64,000 bases of DNA from Oligoflexia bacterium (GCA_023954355.1 JAMLID010000007.1:1-64000), one strand, 5' to 3'; numbered from the stretch's first letter, positions 34,074 to 42,881 are shown. Program-made: numbers and translations. The notes: generated by a model from the sequence alone, not told the origin.

Positions 34074-34903
34074 AAGGCCTCCTGTAAGTAATCTGAAATT
34101 CCCCTTATAATTTTCGCCGCAGACTCTCTACATGTTTCTATAATTTGTAAATGATCAAGAGATGCATTTGGATCCATGCCAGCCCCTAAATTACTAATAA
34201 GAGATATCCCTGCTAATTCGGCTCCGCTATGTCTTAACGCAATAGACTCCCATACGGTGCTCATTCCTACAGCATGCATCCCCCAAGCGGCATAAAGCTG
34301 AACCTCAGCCGGAGTTTCAAAAGAAGGTCCAAGAACACCCAAATATGTGCCTTCATGAACTTTTAATTTTTGTTTTTGAAACGACTTCTCTAGTTTTTTT
34401 CTCATTGGCTGAGAATAAAGAGTATTCATATCGGGAAATCTTGGACCAAGTTCTTTGCCTTTTGAATCTTTAGGGTTCTCTCCCATCAGTGGATTGGCCC
34501 CCGTCAAATTTACATGATCTCGAATCAACATCACATCGCCTGGTCGATAAGCTAGAGATAAACCACCAGAAGCATTTGTTAATAAAAATTTTTTCACACC
34601 AGCGAGCCTTGGCAAAATAACCGTTCTGGCTACTTGCTGTGGACTATGCCCCTCATACCCATGAAGGCGCCCCATTTGAAAAGAAATGGTTTTTCCTTTC
34701 ACTTTGTAAAAACGATACACTCCTTTGTGATCAGGAACTGTAGAAGGAACTAGACCGTCAACTTCAGCAAATGAAAGTTCGGCTAGCTGCTCGCCATCTA
34801 AATGGTTTAAGGCTTCCCCAAAACCAGACCCTAAAACGATATGATATGCAGGAACTTCGATTTGCTTCTTTTCTAAAAAATGAGAAAAATTCATAAGAAG
34901 CAT
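34070..34903 (-). CDS. Purine nucleoside phosphorylase, probable methylthioinosine phosphorylase
   Basis: The 277-aa protein has VLGSGFGEAL, MGRLHGYEGH, LLTNASGGL, LGPSFETPAE (E200) and VGMSTVWESI, the trimeric PNP/MTAP family layout. SLISN places Asn238 where Asn marks preference for 6-oxopurines (inosine type) and Asp marks adenine-type MTA phosphorylases. With the deaminase next door, methylthioinosine is the likely substrate, giving hypoxanthine and methylthioribose-1-phosphate. It is first in its operon. The start is 34903 or 34894. Confidence 0.87.
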   Translation of the reverse strand: MLLMNFSHFLEKKQIEVPAYHIVLGSGFGEALNHLDGEQLAELSFAEVDGLVPSTVPDHKGVYRFYKVKGKTISFQMGRLHGYEGHSPQQVARTVILPRLAGVKKFLLTNASGGLSLAYRPGDVMLIRDHVNLTGANPLMGENPKDSKGKELGPRFPDMNTLYSQPMRKKLEKSFQKQKLKVHEGTYLGVLGPSFETPAEVQLYAAWGMHAVGMSTVWESIALRHSGAELAGISLISNLGAGMDPNASLDHLQIIETCRESAAKIIRGISDYLQEAL

Positions 34904-34925
34904 CTTAGCAAGGATCAGAATGATA

Positions 34926-34967
34926 AGAAAAAGAAAACCCCACTATTTCTCTACGAAAAGTGGGGTT
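34926..34967 (-). terminator. Rho-independent terminator of the DUF3015 gene
   Basis: The stem AACCCCAC / GTGGGGTT (34936-34943 and 34960-34967) has a 16-base loop. On the minus strand a T-rich tail (TTCTTTTTC) follows. It lies just after the leftward gene ending at 34993 and insulates it from the MTA operon. Confidence 0.8.
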
Positions 34968-34992
34968 AGTTCTTTTAGCTAAAAGCGAAGAA

Positions 34993-35457
34993 TTAAGCTG
35001 AACAGCCTAAAGCGCTATTTCTGCTAGCTTCGTCTCTTAAACGACGCACCAACTCAGAAGCGTCTGCGCCATCAACCAAAGAAGAAAACTCTTTCTTGGT
35101 CATATCGCCAAATGCAGCGGTATTGCTACAGCCCATAGAGCTAGCCAATGCATTTAAAGACTCACCTTGACCTTGCGCCATATCAAAAAGAACAGCGTCA
35201 AAGTTAGAAGCAACAAAACGAGCAGCACCTAAATCTGCTTTTGCAAATGTATGCTGATCACAACCGATAGAACCAGTGGTCATACCGAATGTAGGAGGAA
35301 CAAACGCGTTTGTTGTACCTCTTGTAGATGTTGCTAAGAATGATTTCTTTTGAGTTACTTCCCAACCAAGTCCACAGCTATCTGTTCCACCTGGGGTGCC
35401 TGCATAAACTGCGCTAGAAACTAAACTTACTGCTAATACTAGTATCCACTTTGTCAT
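34993..35457 (-). CDS. DUF3015-family secreted protein
   Basis: The 154-aa protein has a signal peptide (MTKWILVLAVSLVSSAVYA-GT) and the DUF3015 pattern: DSCGLGWEV, then TTNAFVPPTFGMTTGSIGC. Three more Cys may form disulphides. It is probably periplasmic; the family function is unknown. GGAGG lies seven bases before the ATG and a terminator follows, so it is a single-gene unit. The upstream 120 bases hold its promoter region, where no consensus stands out. Confidence 0.85.
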   Translation of the reverse strand: MTKWILVLAVSLVSSAVYAGTPGGTDSCGLGWEVTQKKSFLATSTRGTTNAFVPPTFGMTTGSIGCDQHTFAKADLGAARFVASNFDAVLFDMAQGQGESLNALASSMGCSNTAAFGDMTKKEFSSLVDGADASELVRRLRDEASRNSALGCSA

Positions 35458-35579
35458 TAAAAACCTCCGTATATTTGTTGAATACCAGTTAAGTCTAGAG
35501 AGCTTTTTAAAAAACTCAAAGAAAATTCAACACTTTTCAATATTTTAGAAAGCAGAAAATAGACTCGGGGCAATATATT

Positions 35580-37439
35580 TTAAAAGGAAAAAACAGTTGA
35601 AATCAACGCTTCTCTTTCAAATGAACTCTGCTTTTGTAAATTAGTTTGCCCTTTCAGACGCAAACGCAAACTACTCATCTCTGTTACCATATAAGAAGAG
35701 TGAAGACTAAGGTCTAGCCATTCACCATTCTCTGGTGCGATCCATCCTTTGTGTAATCTTGATTCTAGAACCAGCTTCCACGGTTGCAGTCCATAGACAA
35801 AACCAAAATCTAAAAAATTTGAAAGCCGATATCCTCTACTCCACTGCCTAGATTCTTCAGCCTGTGCTCCGAAAAAAATCCACGAAACCATTTTTTCAGA
35901 CACCTTAAACGAAGGTCCCCCAGCGGCTGATGCATGTATCCCCATACAACGAATTTTGCCACATTTCTCTGTTTGTATATTTTTATATGCCAATAACCCT
36001 CTCCACGAAAATGGCCGTGACACAAGTGACCAGGGCGTAAGCGATATAATCGAAAGGGCCTCTGCTGATTCTAGATAAAACGATTCTTTCATCCACCTAA
36101 AAGTAAAATTCGGAAATAAAAAGTGTGAAAATGGCAGATATCCTAAGTCCCCATCAACCAACTCATGATAGGCAAAGCGAATGTATAACTCACTTCCGTA
36201 TCTCGTGCCATTGAGCTCTCTAGCAAATGCCCCTAGCCCTAGCCCATAAGGGCCATGACCTTTATCAGGCTGACTAAGCTCATCGTAAATATCTTTTTCA
36301 ATCACCTTATCTTTTTTTGCTGCTAGTGCAATTAAAGACTGGCGGTATCTTTTTTCTTGATCGCTTGTCCACTTTTTTTCATCCTGTTTTTTTACGGATA
36401 AGAGATATAAGTTATAGGCTTGTAATACTTTAGTACTCACATTTTCATTCAAAGAATCTTCTTCTTTTAACCTATCAAAAGACTGATCTTCTTCTTTACT
36501 AAACCCAGAAGCGATAGACTTAATTCGTCTATGTAAAGATGGACGAAAGCGAATTTTGTGAACCGCCCCTTCTTGTTTTGCTACTTTTTTAATGGATTCT
36601 CCTGGAATCATATGCACAAAGTAACCACTAATATCCCAATCTAACTTTGCGACCTCAAGCAAAGTGAGCAATTGAAACGAACAATTCTCATCACCAAAAA
36701 AATAATTAAAATAGCTATTGGTTTCTACTTCCCAGACCGCATTAATAAGTCTTTGCAACTCATAGGAATTAAGATTTAATTCGTATTCCCATAGATCACG
36801 ACCTTCAAAATACCCATACTCTGCTACCTTCGTATAGTACGGCAAAAGAGAGAACTGTCCCTGATACCCACCTGTTAAGCCAAAATAAGCAAAGGCAAAG
36901 GGATTTTCATCATCAGAGACAACCGCTGCATAATTAATACTCCAGTCGAGTAACCCTGGATGTGATTCGTCTTCAGATTTTTTGTAAAATTTTAAAAAAC
37001 TATGACCAAACATGGAAGCAGGATTATTTGGATAAGCTGAAGCGAATACGAGCGCAACCCCATCTGTTTGTGTCTTCTTTTGAAAGTCTTCAAAATGCTC
37101 GCATCTAGATACAGTATTAAACTTAAGAGACAAAACTCTTTCTAAAAATTCTTTTCTCGCCGGAAAAGCACAATGAATGGGTTGCTTTAATCTACCGTAC
37201 TCTCCCCCACCTCTCTCAAAAGCCGCAATAGATGCTTCTAACTCAGCTAAGCGATCTGTATCTCCATTAGGAGCAAGAAAAAAACCCTTACCGTCTAGGG
37301 CAGATCGATAACCACGAAAAAAATGCTGTTTATAGTACAGTAAGCGCGTCCACTCTTTTGATTCGGCAATAGTAGCTAAGTCTTTTTTCTCATAAGAAAA
37401 AGTTAGTGTAGAGGCTACAAGTAGAAACCAGGTGAGCAT
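35580..37439 (-). CDS. DUF4105-family envelope protein
   Basis: The 619-aa protein has a signal peptide from M at 37439 (MLTWFLLVASTLTFS). The DUF4105 core has LVFASAYPNNPASMFGHSFLKF, PFAFAYFGLTGGYQGQF, and NYFFGDENCSFQLL with a Cys. The C-terminal third reads as outer-membrane beta-strands ending in F. The conserved His and Cys recall NlpC-like or LRAT-like hydrolases, but no activity is established. It is probably anchored in or on the outer membrane. A TTG start at 37481 is possible but would precede the signal peptide with unlikely residues. Confidence 0.82.
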   Translation of the reverse strand: MLTWFLLVASTLTFSYEKKDLATIAESKEWTRLLYYKQHFFRGYRSALDGKGFFLAPNGDTDRLAELEASIAAFERGGGEYGRLKQPIHCAFPARKEFLERVLSLKFNTVSRCEHFEDFQKKTQTDGVALVFASAYPNNPASMFGHSFLKFYKKSEDESHPGLLDWSINYAAVVSDDENPFAFAYFGLTGGYQGQFSLLPYYTKVAEYGYFEGRDLWEYELNLNSYELQRLINAVWEVETNSYFNYFFGDENCSFQLLTLLEVAKLDWDISGYFVHMIPGESIKKVAKQEGAVHKIRFRPSLHRRIKSIASGFSKEEDQSFDRLKEEDSLNENVSTKVLQAYNLYLLSVKKQDEKKWTSDQEKRYRQSLIALAAKKDKVIEKDIYDELSQPDKGHGPYGLGLGAFARELNGTRYGSELYIRFAYHELVDGDLGYLPFSHFLFPNFTFRWMKESFYLESAEALSIISLTPWSLVSRPFSWRGLLAYKNIQTEKCGKIRCMGIHASAAGGPSFKVSEKMVSWIFFGAQAEESRQWSRGYRLSNFLDFGFVYGLQPWKLVLESRLHKGWIAPENGEWLDLSLHSSYMVTEMSSLRLRLKGQTNLQKQSSFEREALISTVFSF

Positions 37440-37646
37440 TTGCCCAAAACAATAGGAGAGCCCTGCAAAGAGAACAAGCAAAAAAACACCTTAACAAAAG
37501 CTAATTCATGAATATTATTAGGCTTTTTTTGACTCAACCTACAAAAGAAAAAACATTTTTAATATCAAGTAGTTAAGAACAAATACCCCATCCTTAAAGA
37601 AGCACATAAATTAGCTTTTCCGTATAAATTTCAGACTTTTTTTTAC

Positions 37647-37674
37647 TGAAGATATTTTCTTGGCTAGCCGATAG
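37647..37674 (+). promoter_or_regulatory. Sigma-28-like promoter before the fourth motif-family gene
   Basis: TGAAGATA (37647-37654), 12 bases, GCCGATAG (37667-37674). The -10 box matches GCCGATAA at 7 of 8 positions, and the spacer equals that before the gene at 313. The box ends only six bases before the ATG at 37681 and no ribosome site is visible, so the mRNA may be leaderless. Confidence 0.42.
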
Positions 37675-37680
37675 ATAGTT

Positions 37681-38700
37681 ATGTTGTGGAAACCCCTAAT
37701 TCGCACAATTTGGCTTAGCGGACTACTGCTCACGAATATTACGTGGGCCTCACAGACTATTGACCAAAATACTGCTCAAAACCAAGCAGAACAATTAAAC
37801 CGAATTGCTTCAGATCGCAGCATGGAAAACTCTACTGTATTTGCGATGCAAGCATTAATGGATCTTTCTTCTGCTAATGTACCCTCTGCAGTAAAAAACG
37901 GAGTTAACGCCTACGGAAAATATAGAAACTCTCAAGGGCTAGATCGTATTGGAGATCAAACCTTTAATAATTCTATGAGTATGAGCTCAGCAGGTGGTGG
38001 GCAAGCTAAGAAAACAGAAACAACTTTTCGTCGCCTTGACCCATCTTTTTTACACAAAGGCGAAGCTGCCAAAGTAGCAGCTGAATTTGAAAAACGATCC
38101 GGAATGAAAAGAGAAACATTTCTTAAAGAAATGAGTGCGATTTCTGAAAATAAAATCAGTAAGAAAGATCCACAACTAGTAGATAAAGCACTATCAAAGT
38201 TTGAAACATTTGCGGCGAAAATACCTAATCAAGAATTTCGTTCGAATATAGAAAAAACGATCAATATGGTACCTCAAACCGTAAGAACAGGCGTAATAGC
38301 CAAAGCTGTTTCTCAGTTTTCTAATCTTTTTTCTGCAGTTAGCTCATCGTCTAATCCAAATTTAGCTGGTGGTGCCACGGGACCACTCACAGAATCTCCT
38401 GCACAAACAGATGCTGCAAATAGAACACCTAGCTCTAGTGAAGAGCAAAGCGCATTAAATGCGGCTAATGATACTTCTGGCGAGAGCAATATAAGTGGTG
38501 GCGATACGAATAATATACATGAAGAAAAAGAGCCCTCACTACGCTATGGAATCGGAGAAGATGTACCCGAAGCCGAAAAAGGCGCTCTCGGTAATGTAGT
38601 ACAGGCTGCTATCGACTCCCAGGAAGAGGGCATTACCATCTTTCAGCAAGTTAGTCGGAAAATCCGCAAATTAACCCCCGAACTAGCTGAAATTAAATAG
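37681..38700 (+). CDS. Secreted protein of unknown family, paralogue of the product at 313
   Basis: The 339-aa protein has a signal peptide (LIRTIWLSGLLLTNITWA-SQ). A block from D120 (DPSFLHKGEAAKV ... SGMKRETFL) aligns without gaps to residues 174-202 of the protein at 313, with 9 of 29 identical and many conservative changes. The extreme C terminus carries IFQQVSRKIRKLTP (320-333), the motif of the cassette at 313-4095, just six residues from the end. The middle is polar and helical. The function is unknown. The start codon has no ribosome site but lies just after a sigma-28-like -10 box. Confidence 0.78.
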   Translation: MLWKPLIRTIWLSGLLLTNITWASQTIDQNTAQNQAEQLNRIASDRSMENSTVFAMQALMDLSSANVPSAVKNGVNAYGKYRNSQGLDRIGDQTFNNSMSMSSAGGGQAKKTETTFRRLDPSFLHKGEAAKVAAEFEKRSGMKRETFLKEMSAISENKISKKDPQLVDKALSKFETFAAKIPNQEFRSNIEKTINMVPQTVRTGVIAKAVSQFSNLFSAVSSSSNPNLAGGATGPLTESPAQTDAANRTPSSSEEQSALNAANDTSGESNISGGDTNNIHEEKEPSLRYGIGEDVPEAEKGALGNVVQAAIDSQEEGITIFQQVSRKIRKLTPELAEIK

Positions 38701-38800
38701 CTTTTTATCCTACGCAATAAATTACACTTGAGCTCAAGCAATTCTTTCGTTTAGTCGTTATAGTATATATAGGGCAAAAAATCCCTGACTCGGAGGACCT

Positions 38801-39013
38801 ATGAACTTGAAGAAAATTGGTTTTGTAGCCGCACTTATCATTGGATCTGCACTTACTGTAGCTTGCTCGGACGATGATCCAACGCAGGATAAAATAAATA
38901 TGTGGGTTCAGCAAAAGATGCTTGAAGAAAAATACGGCGGTGGTGGTACGAATACAACAACAACAACCACTACTCAAACTCAGACAGTTACACATACGAT
39001 GACAGCTAACTAA
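38801..39013 (+). CDS. Small lipoprotein, 70 aa
   Basis: The 70-aa product has a signal peptide with a lipobox LTVAC, then SDDDP, a short helix (KINMWVQQKMLEEKY), GGGG and a threonine-rich tail. GGAGGACC lies just before the ATG, and a strong terminator follows at 39021. It is a single-gene unit, so abundant expression is likely. The Asp after the lipid Cys region does not sit at +2 (Ser does), so outer-membrane delivery is expected. TCAAGCAA, 12 bases, GTCGTTAT upstream (38734-38761) is a weak sigma-28-like pair. The function is unknown. Confidence 0.75.
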   Translation: MNLKKIGFVAALIIGSALTVACSDDDPTQDKINMWVQQKMLEEKYGGGGTNTTTTTTTQTQTVTHTMTAN

Positions 39014-39020
39014 TTCTGTA

Positions 39021-39058
39021 AAAAAAAGTAGTCCATCTATACAGAGGACTACTTTTTT
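39021..39058. terminator. Bidirectional terminator
   Basis: GTAGTCC / GGACTAC (39028-39034 and 39046-39052) is extended by A7 on the left and T6 on the right, with an 11-base loop. It has T runs in both directions, so it can stop the rightward lipoprotein gene and the leftward gene ending at 39084. Confidence 0.85.
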
Positions 39059-39083
39059 ATTTATGGTCTCTTTGCTTTATAAA

Positions 39084-39593
39084 CTAAGGACAAAGACCTT
39101 CTAACTTTTCTACACCTGCGCTGGTGGCAACTACGTTGATAGAATTTACCTTCTTATTGTTATAGGCGTTTTGAATATACCAACCACCGCTACCATTATT
39201 TTTCAATTTCAAATTACAACTTTTGTACTTTAAATTTTTAGCATCTGATAAGTACATAGCTTTTAAAGTACCCTCTTGAGAATCACGACTTAATCTTCCC
39301 TGCAATAAAAGAACTTTATACCCCCAGGTTTCGTAAAGAACTACACCATCGTTTTTCTCAATATCTTTTAACCAAAATGTTGCGTCTCCTACTGTCGAGT
39401 GAATACCTACAAGCTCACCATTTTTAGTTAAAATAGATAGCTTGGTAAACGATTTAGACGCTTTTCGAATGTCTGCTAAAACCTTTGAATCCAAACCTGA
39501 GGGGATTCCTGCTTGCGCCACGAATGTGGTCATCATGAGAAGAGAAGTAGTGATTGTGATCTTTATAAGTCCGACGAATATTTTTGCTTTCAT
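39084..39593 (-). CDS. Secreted protein of unknown function
   Basis: The 169-aa protein has a signal peptide (MKAKIFVGLIKITITTSLLMMTTFVAQA-GI). The mature part is beta-rich (GELVGIHSTVGDATFWL, VVLYETWGYKVLLLQG) and has two Cys (KSCNLKL and EGLCP) that could form a disulphide joining the C terminus. The start at 39593 is set by AGGAGGT six bases upstream; a longer frame starts at 39614 without a site. No family was recognised. A terminator lies directly downstream. Confidence 0.75.
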   Translation of the reverse strand: MKAKIFVGLIKITITTSLLMMTTFVAQAGIPSGLDSKVLADIRKASKSFTKLSILTKNGELVGIHSTVGDATFWLKDIEKNDGVVLYETWGYKVLLLQGRLSRDSQEGTLKAMYLSDAKNLKYKSCNLKLKNNGSGGWYIQNAYNNKKVNSINVVATSAGVEKLEGLCP

Positions 39594-39810
39594 TTGGCAC
39601 CTCCTAAGGAGCACTGTTTACGCATAGAGTCATAACACATATATTCCCGAACCCTCTTCTCTGATAATATTTTCATAAATAAAATCAGCTACTTATTTTC
39701 TATTGACGAATTCCTGTCTAAACTTTTATGCGATAATTCTTGCGGATTCTCTTCGAAATGCCAGAGGCTCAAAAAATCTATATAGACCTTCAAATAATAT
39801 GATAACTGTA

Positions 39811-39828
39811 ATATTATATATATAATAT
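39811..39828. promoter_or_regulatory. Perfect 18-bp palindrome overlapping the TetR start codon
   Basis: ATATTATATATATAATAT is a perfect palindrome whose last two bases are the first two of the ATG at 39827. A TetR repressor bound here would block its own translation start, which suggests autoregulation. It is entirely A and T, so chance is possible in this genome. The 233-bp gap upstream holds both divergent promoters and nothing else obvious. Confidence 0.35.
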
Positions 39829-40414
39829 GAAAAAAGAATCCATTTCTAAACGAAAACTCCAGTGGCAAGACACGCATAGAAAAATACTCTCAAGAGCAGG
39901 CCTCTTTTTTAAACGAAAAGGCTTTAAAGCAACCAATATAGCTGACCTGATGAGAGCCGAAAACCTCACCGTAGGGGGATTTTACTCTCACTTTAAAAGT
40001 AAGAACGAGCTACTTCTCTCAGCAGTATCTAACGAGCTATCAATTTATGAAGAAAAAATAGAACATTTTCATGAAGAAAATAATTCTGCTAATTATATCA
40101 AAGAATATTTATCTAAAACACATAGAGATCATCCTGAAAATGGCTGCCCTATTTCTTTTCTCGTCTGCGAAATAGCAAATCTACCTGAAGCAATGAAAAA
40201 AAACATTAGTAACCTGCTAAAAGAAGCTCTTGAGAAACGGCACACGCAAGCCTTCAAAAGCCTATCAGAAGAAAAAGCACTAACCTTATACTGTTCCATG
40301 CTAGGAGCCCTTCTACTAGCAAGAGCAACTAAAGAACTTTCTTTTTCTGACCAAATCTTAGAAATCGTTAAACAAGAACTACTACAAATTCATAGTTGCT
40401 ACCCTTTAAAATGA
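39827..40414 (+). CDS. TetR/AcrR-family transcriptional regulator
   Basis: The 195-aa protein has an N-terminal HTH (HRKILSRAGLFFKRKGFKATNIADLMRAENLTVGGFYSHFKSKNELL), where the GFYSHFxSKxEL ending is diagnostic of TetR regulators. The C-terminal ligand domain has HPENGCPISFLVCEIA, as seen in the group related to TetR_C-type LfrR/YfiR-like repressors. The ligand is unknown. There is no ribosome site before the ATG, but a perfect palindrome covers it. It ends 3 bp from the convergent GT-C gene. Confidence 0.87.
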   Translation: MKKESISKRKLQWQDTHRKILSRAGLFFKRKGFKATNIADLMRAENLTVGGFYSHFKSKNELLLSAVSNELSIYEEKIEHFHEENNSANYIKEYLSKTHRDHPENGCPISFLVCEIANLPEAMKKNISNLLKEALEKRHTQAFKSLSEEKALTLYCSMLGALLLARATKELSFSDQILEIVKQELLQIHSCYPLK

Positions 40415-40417
40415 AGA

Positions 40418-41992
40418 CTACCAGTCCACTCTAGAAACTCGTAATCTTTCTTGAGGGGTAAGCTGCTGTTCATATAAAGGAGTAAGACGATACCCTTCTC
40501 GCACTAAAGAAAACTCTTCAGGGCTAGAGCCATATTTTACCCGTTCGATAACTAGCATTCTTTGATATAGGCGATTTCTCATTTCTGTTAAATACCTAGC
40601 TTGATCTTGTTTAAATTTATTCCACGAAATTGCTGACAATCCTATAGCTGATAATTGCCCTGGTCGATCGTAAACATAAATATCTCCAATATCACCATCC
40701 CTTTTGATGAAGTCTCTAAGATGTCGAACCTCTCTGGTCATAGACAAGGTAGACATTAGTGGGTCTTGAACCGCATATTTATGATGATGAAACGCTAATA
40801 AACCAAAAATTAGGAAAACACTTGGCAAGTGAGTCCAATGCTTCAACTCTGATAGTGCATAAATAGAAAAGACACAGAGAAAAAAACTGATTGGCAAAAA
40901 CAATCGTACTTGCGTTGGATGGCCAGCAAAGCCAAAGTGATGCGCGAGCAGCAAACTCAATATTGTACATACAAATACAGCTGCTGCTTTTCCCTCTGAG
41001 CGAATTCCTTTATTTTTGATTACATAAACAACCACACCCACCACCCCTAGTAAATGAGCAATAATTGGATATGGACCATTACCGTTGATAAAAAATTCGT
41101 AAAAGAAAATTGGAGTGTGATGAATGATATGGCCAATAGAAAATGGAGCCACACCGTCGGGATTTTCAAAGCTCCCCCATGTTACAAGTCTTTGCGTAAT
41201 AAGTGGCGATATGAATAAAAGCCCCAGAGCGTAATCTACAATATTTAATTTTTTGACTATTTTAAATCTTTCTTCAAAAAGTAAAAACATAGCAATAATA
41301 GGTAAAATTAATATGGACTCATACCTAACGGATGAAAAACAAATCGCCATAAAAAACAATGCTCGTAGGTTTTCGCTCGATCGGTTTACATAATATTGCC
41401 CTAAAAGCAAAAACGTAGAAAAACCAAATAATAATGAGCATAGGTCAAAACCCGCAGATGTAGCCATAATCGATAAAGCAGAATTCATTATAAGCACTAA
41501 AGCAAATAGAGCATGAGGATAGATATCTTTTGATGCTTTTTTTCTAACAAATCTTAGCGTTAAGAAATTCAGTAAAAATAAACAAATGAAATTTACAATA
41601 AATGCGCTCTTTAAAGAAACCCCAGCAATCAGGTGAACAATAGCGATTAAAAGTGGGTATAATATTGGTCGAGTTGGTGTACTAACATCCAGTGCATGAA
41701 ATGTATGATAGTACCAAACCCACTGCTCTGTATTAGATGCTTTACCTTCGTATGCGAGCATATTGGCTACAGAAATTAAGTTTGTTTCATCGCTCAACAC
41801 TTTTAAATCTATCTGCACAGATAGAAAAACAATTAATGTGACCACAATAGAAAGAAGAATCTCTATCTTTGAATCGTTAAAGTCTATTTTATCTTTTATC
41901 GTTATCCATACAGAAAAAAGAGCCATAACGAGCCCTAGTAAAGTGATATAGCCAGCATAATGTATAAAATAGTGGATCAATTCTAATTTCAT
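40418..41992 (-). CDS. GT-C-type membrane glycosyltransferase
   Basis: The 524-aa protein has about ten to twelve membrane helices. The first outer loop holds SDETNL, matching the acidic catalytic motif of GT-C enzymes (dolichyl/undecaprenyl-phosphate-sugar-dependent, PMT/ArnT-like), followed by RPILYPLLIAI. A soluble C-terminal part follows the helices (about 430-524). It would transfer a sugar from a polyprenyl carrier to an envelope acceptor. It overlaps the mepA stop by one base, so it is downstream in the same operon. Confidence 0.72.
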   Translation of the reverse strand: MKLELIHYFIHYAGYITLLGLVMALFSVWITIKDKIDFNDSKIEILLSIVVTLIVFLSVQIDLKVLSDETNLISVANMLAYEGKASNTEQWVWYYHTFHALDVSTPTRPILYPLLIAIVHLIAGVSLKSAFIVNFICLFLLNFLTLRFVRKKASKDIYPHALFALVLIMNSALSIMATSAGFDLCSLLFGFSTFLLLGQYYVNRSSENLRALFFMAICFSSVRYESILILPIIAMFLLFEERFKIVKKLNIVDYALGLLFISPLITQRLVTWGSFENPDGVAPFSIGHIIHHTPIFFYEFFINGNGPYPIIAHLLGVVGVVVYVIKNKGIRSEGKAAAVFVCTILSLLLAHHFGFAGHPTQVRLFLPISFFLCVFSIYALSELKHWTHLPSVFLIFGLLAFHHHKYAVQDPLMSTLSMTREVRHLRDFIKRDGDIGDIYVYDRPGQLSAIGLSAISWNKFKQDQARYLTEMRNRLYQRMLVIERVKYGSSPEEFSLVREGYRLTPLYEQQLTPQERLRVSRVDW

Positions 41993-42852
41993 TAGTTTAG
42001 CACTCCCATATCTACTAAGCTTTCACACTGTTCAGGCAATTTCGGAAAAGCTCTTTCCGCGAATTGGCTTCTTTTTTTTGCAAGCTCTTCTTCAGCTTCT
42101 TTAGAAAACCACCAAGCTAAATCCTCACCACATTGATCGTTATTTGCGTCTAAAGCATCTTGCGCCACGCATGTGCTTGACCCATCATTTGGACACTTAA
42201 GTCGAACATGTAAGTGATCATCATGACCATACCAAGGTCTTACTTTATAGAGCCATGGCTCTCCTTTATATTTTAAGCACAACTCTTTCTTAATTGCAGC
42301 ATGAACAAAGACTCTTTCTACATCTTCTTGCTTAGCTGTCAGCTCAATGAGGCTTCTTTGAAAAGCCCCCCACTGCTTTTTAAGCTTATTTTTTTTTACA
42401 TAAGAGGTTGCTGAAAGACGTTCACGAGACTTCAGATTTATTTTTTTACTCATTGGCAAAAACCAAATATCCACATCTAAACCAGATTGATGACTTACGT
42501 GGCCCGAAATCATAGGCCCTCCTCTTGGTCGGCCCAAATCACCTATCAATATTTTCTTTTTTGATTTGTTAAAATTTTCTTCAGCAATATTTTTAATAAA
42601 TCGCACCAAATGACTATGCCCAAAATAACGTAAACGTGATGGCCGCATCACTTCATAGCCAAGCCCAGATAACGGCAGCTCTACTCCACCAGACAAACAT
42701 CCAGCGCTATAACTCCCTATTGACTGACTATTTCCCTCGTTTGGTTTTTTAATTTGCTCCCATAAAGCAAAATCATTTTTTGCAGCAATTAGATTTGTAG
42801 AATAAAGAAAACTTAGTACTATCGATAGAAAGCATATGATTTGATTCTTCAT
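41992..42852 (-). CDS. mepA: Penicillin-insensitive murein endopeptidase
   Basis: The 286-aa protein has a signal peptide (MKNQIICFLSIVLSFLYSTNLIAA). The MepA core has IGDLGRPRGGPMISGHVSHQSGLDVDIWF and RPWYGHDDHLHVRLKCP, with the zinc-binding His and Asp residues in place. It cuts D-Ala-meso-DAP cross-links in the periplasm. Several Cys pairs near the end probably form disulphides. The start at 42852 avoids overlap with the divergent aat gene; longer frames begin at 42879 and 42909. Confidence 0.92.
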   Translation of the reverse strand: MKNQIICFLSIVLSFLYSTNLIAAKNDFALWEQIKKPNEGNSQSIGSYSAGCLSGGVELPLSGLGYEVMRPSRLRYFGHSHLVRFIKNIAEENFNKSKKKILIGDLGRPRGGPMISGHVSHQSGLDVDIWFLPMSKKINLKSRERLSATSYVKKNKLKKQWGAFQRSLIELTAKQEDVERVFVHAAIKKELCLKYKGEPWLYKVRPWYGHDDHLHVRLKCPNDGSSTCVAQDALDANNDQCGEDLAWWFSKEAEEELAKKRSQFAERAFPKLPEQCESLVDMGVLN

Positions 42853-42881
42853 ATGTATATTGTAGCGGAGGTTTTTCATTC

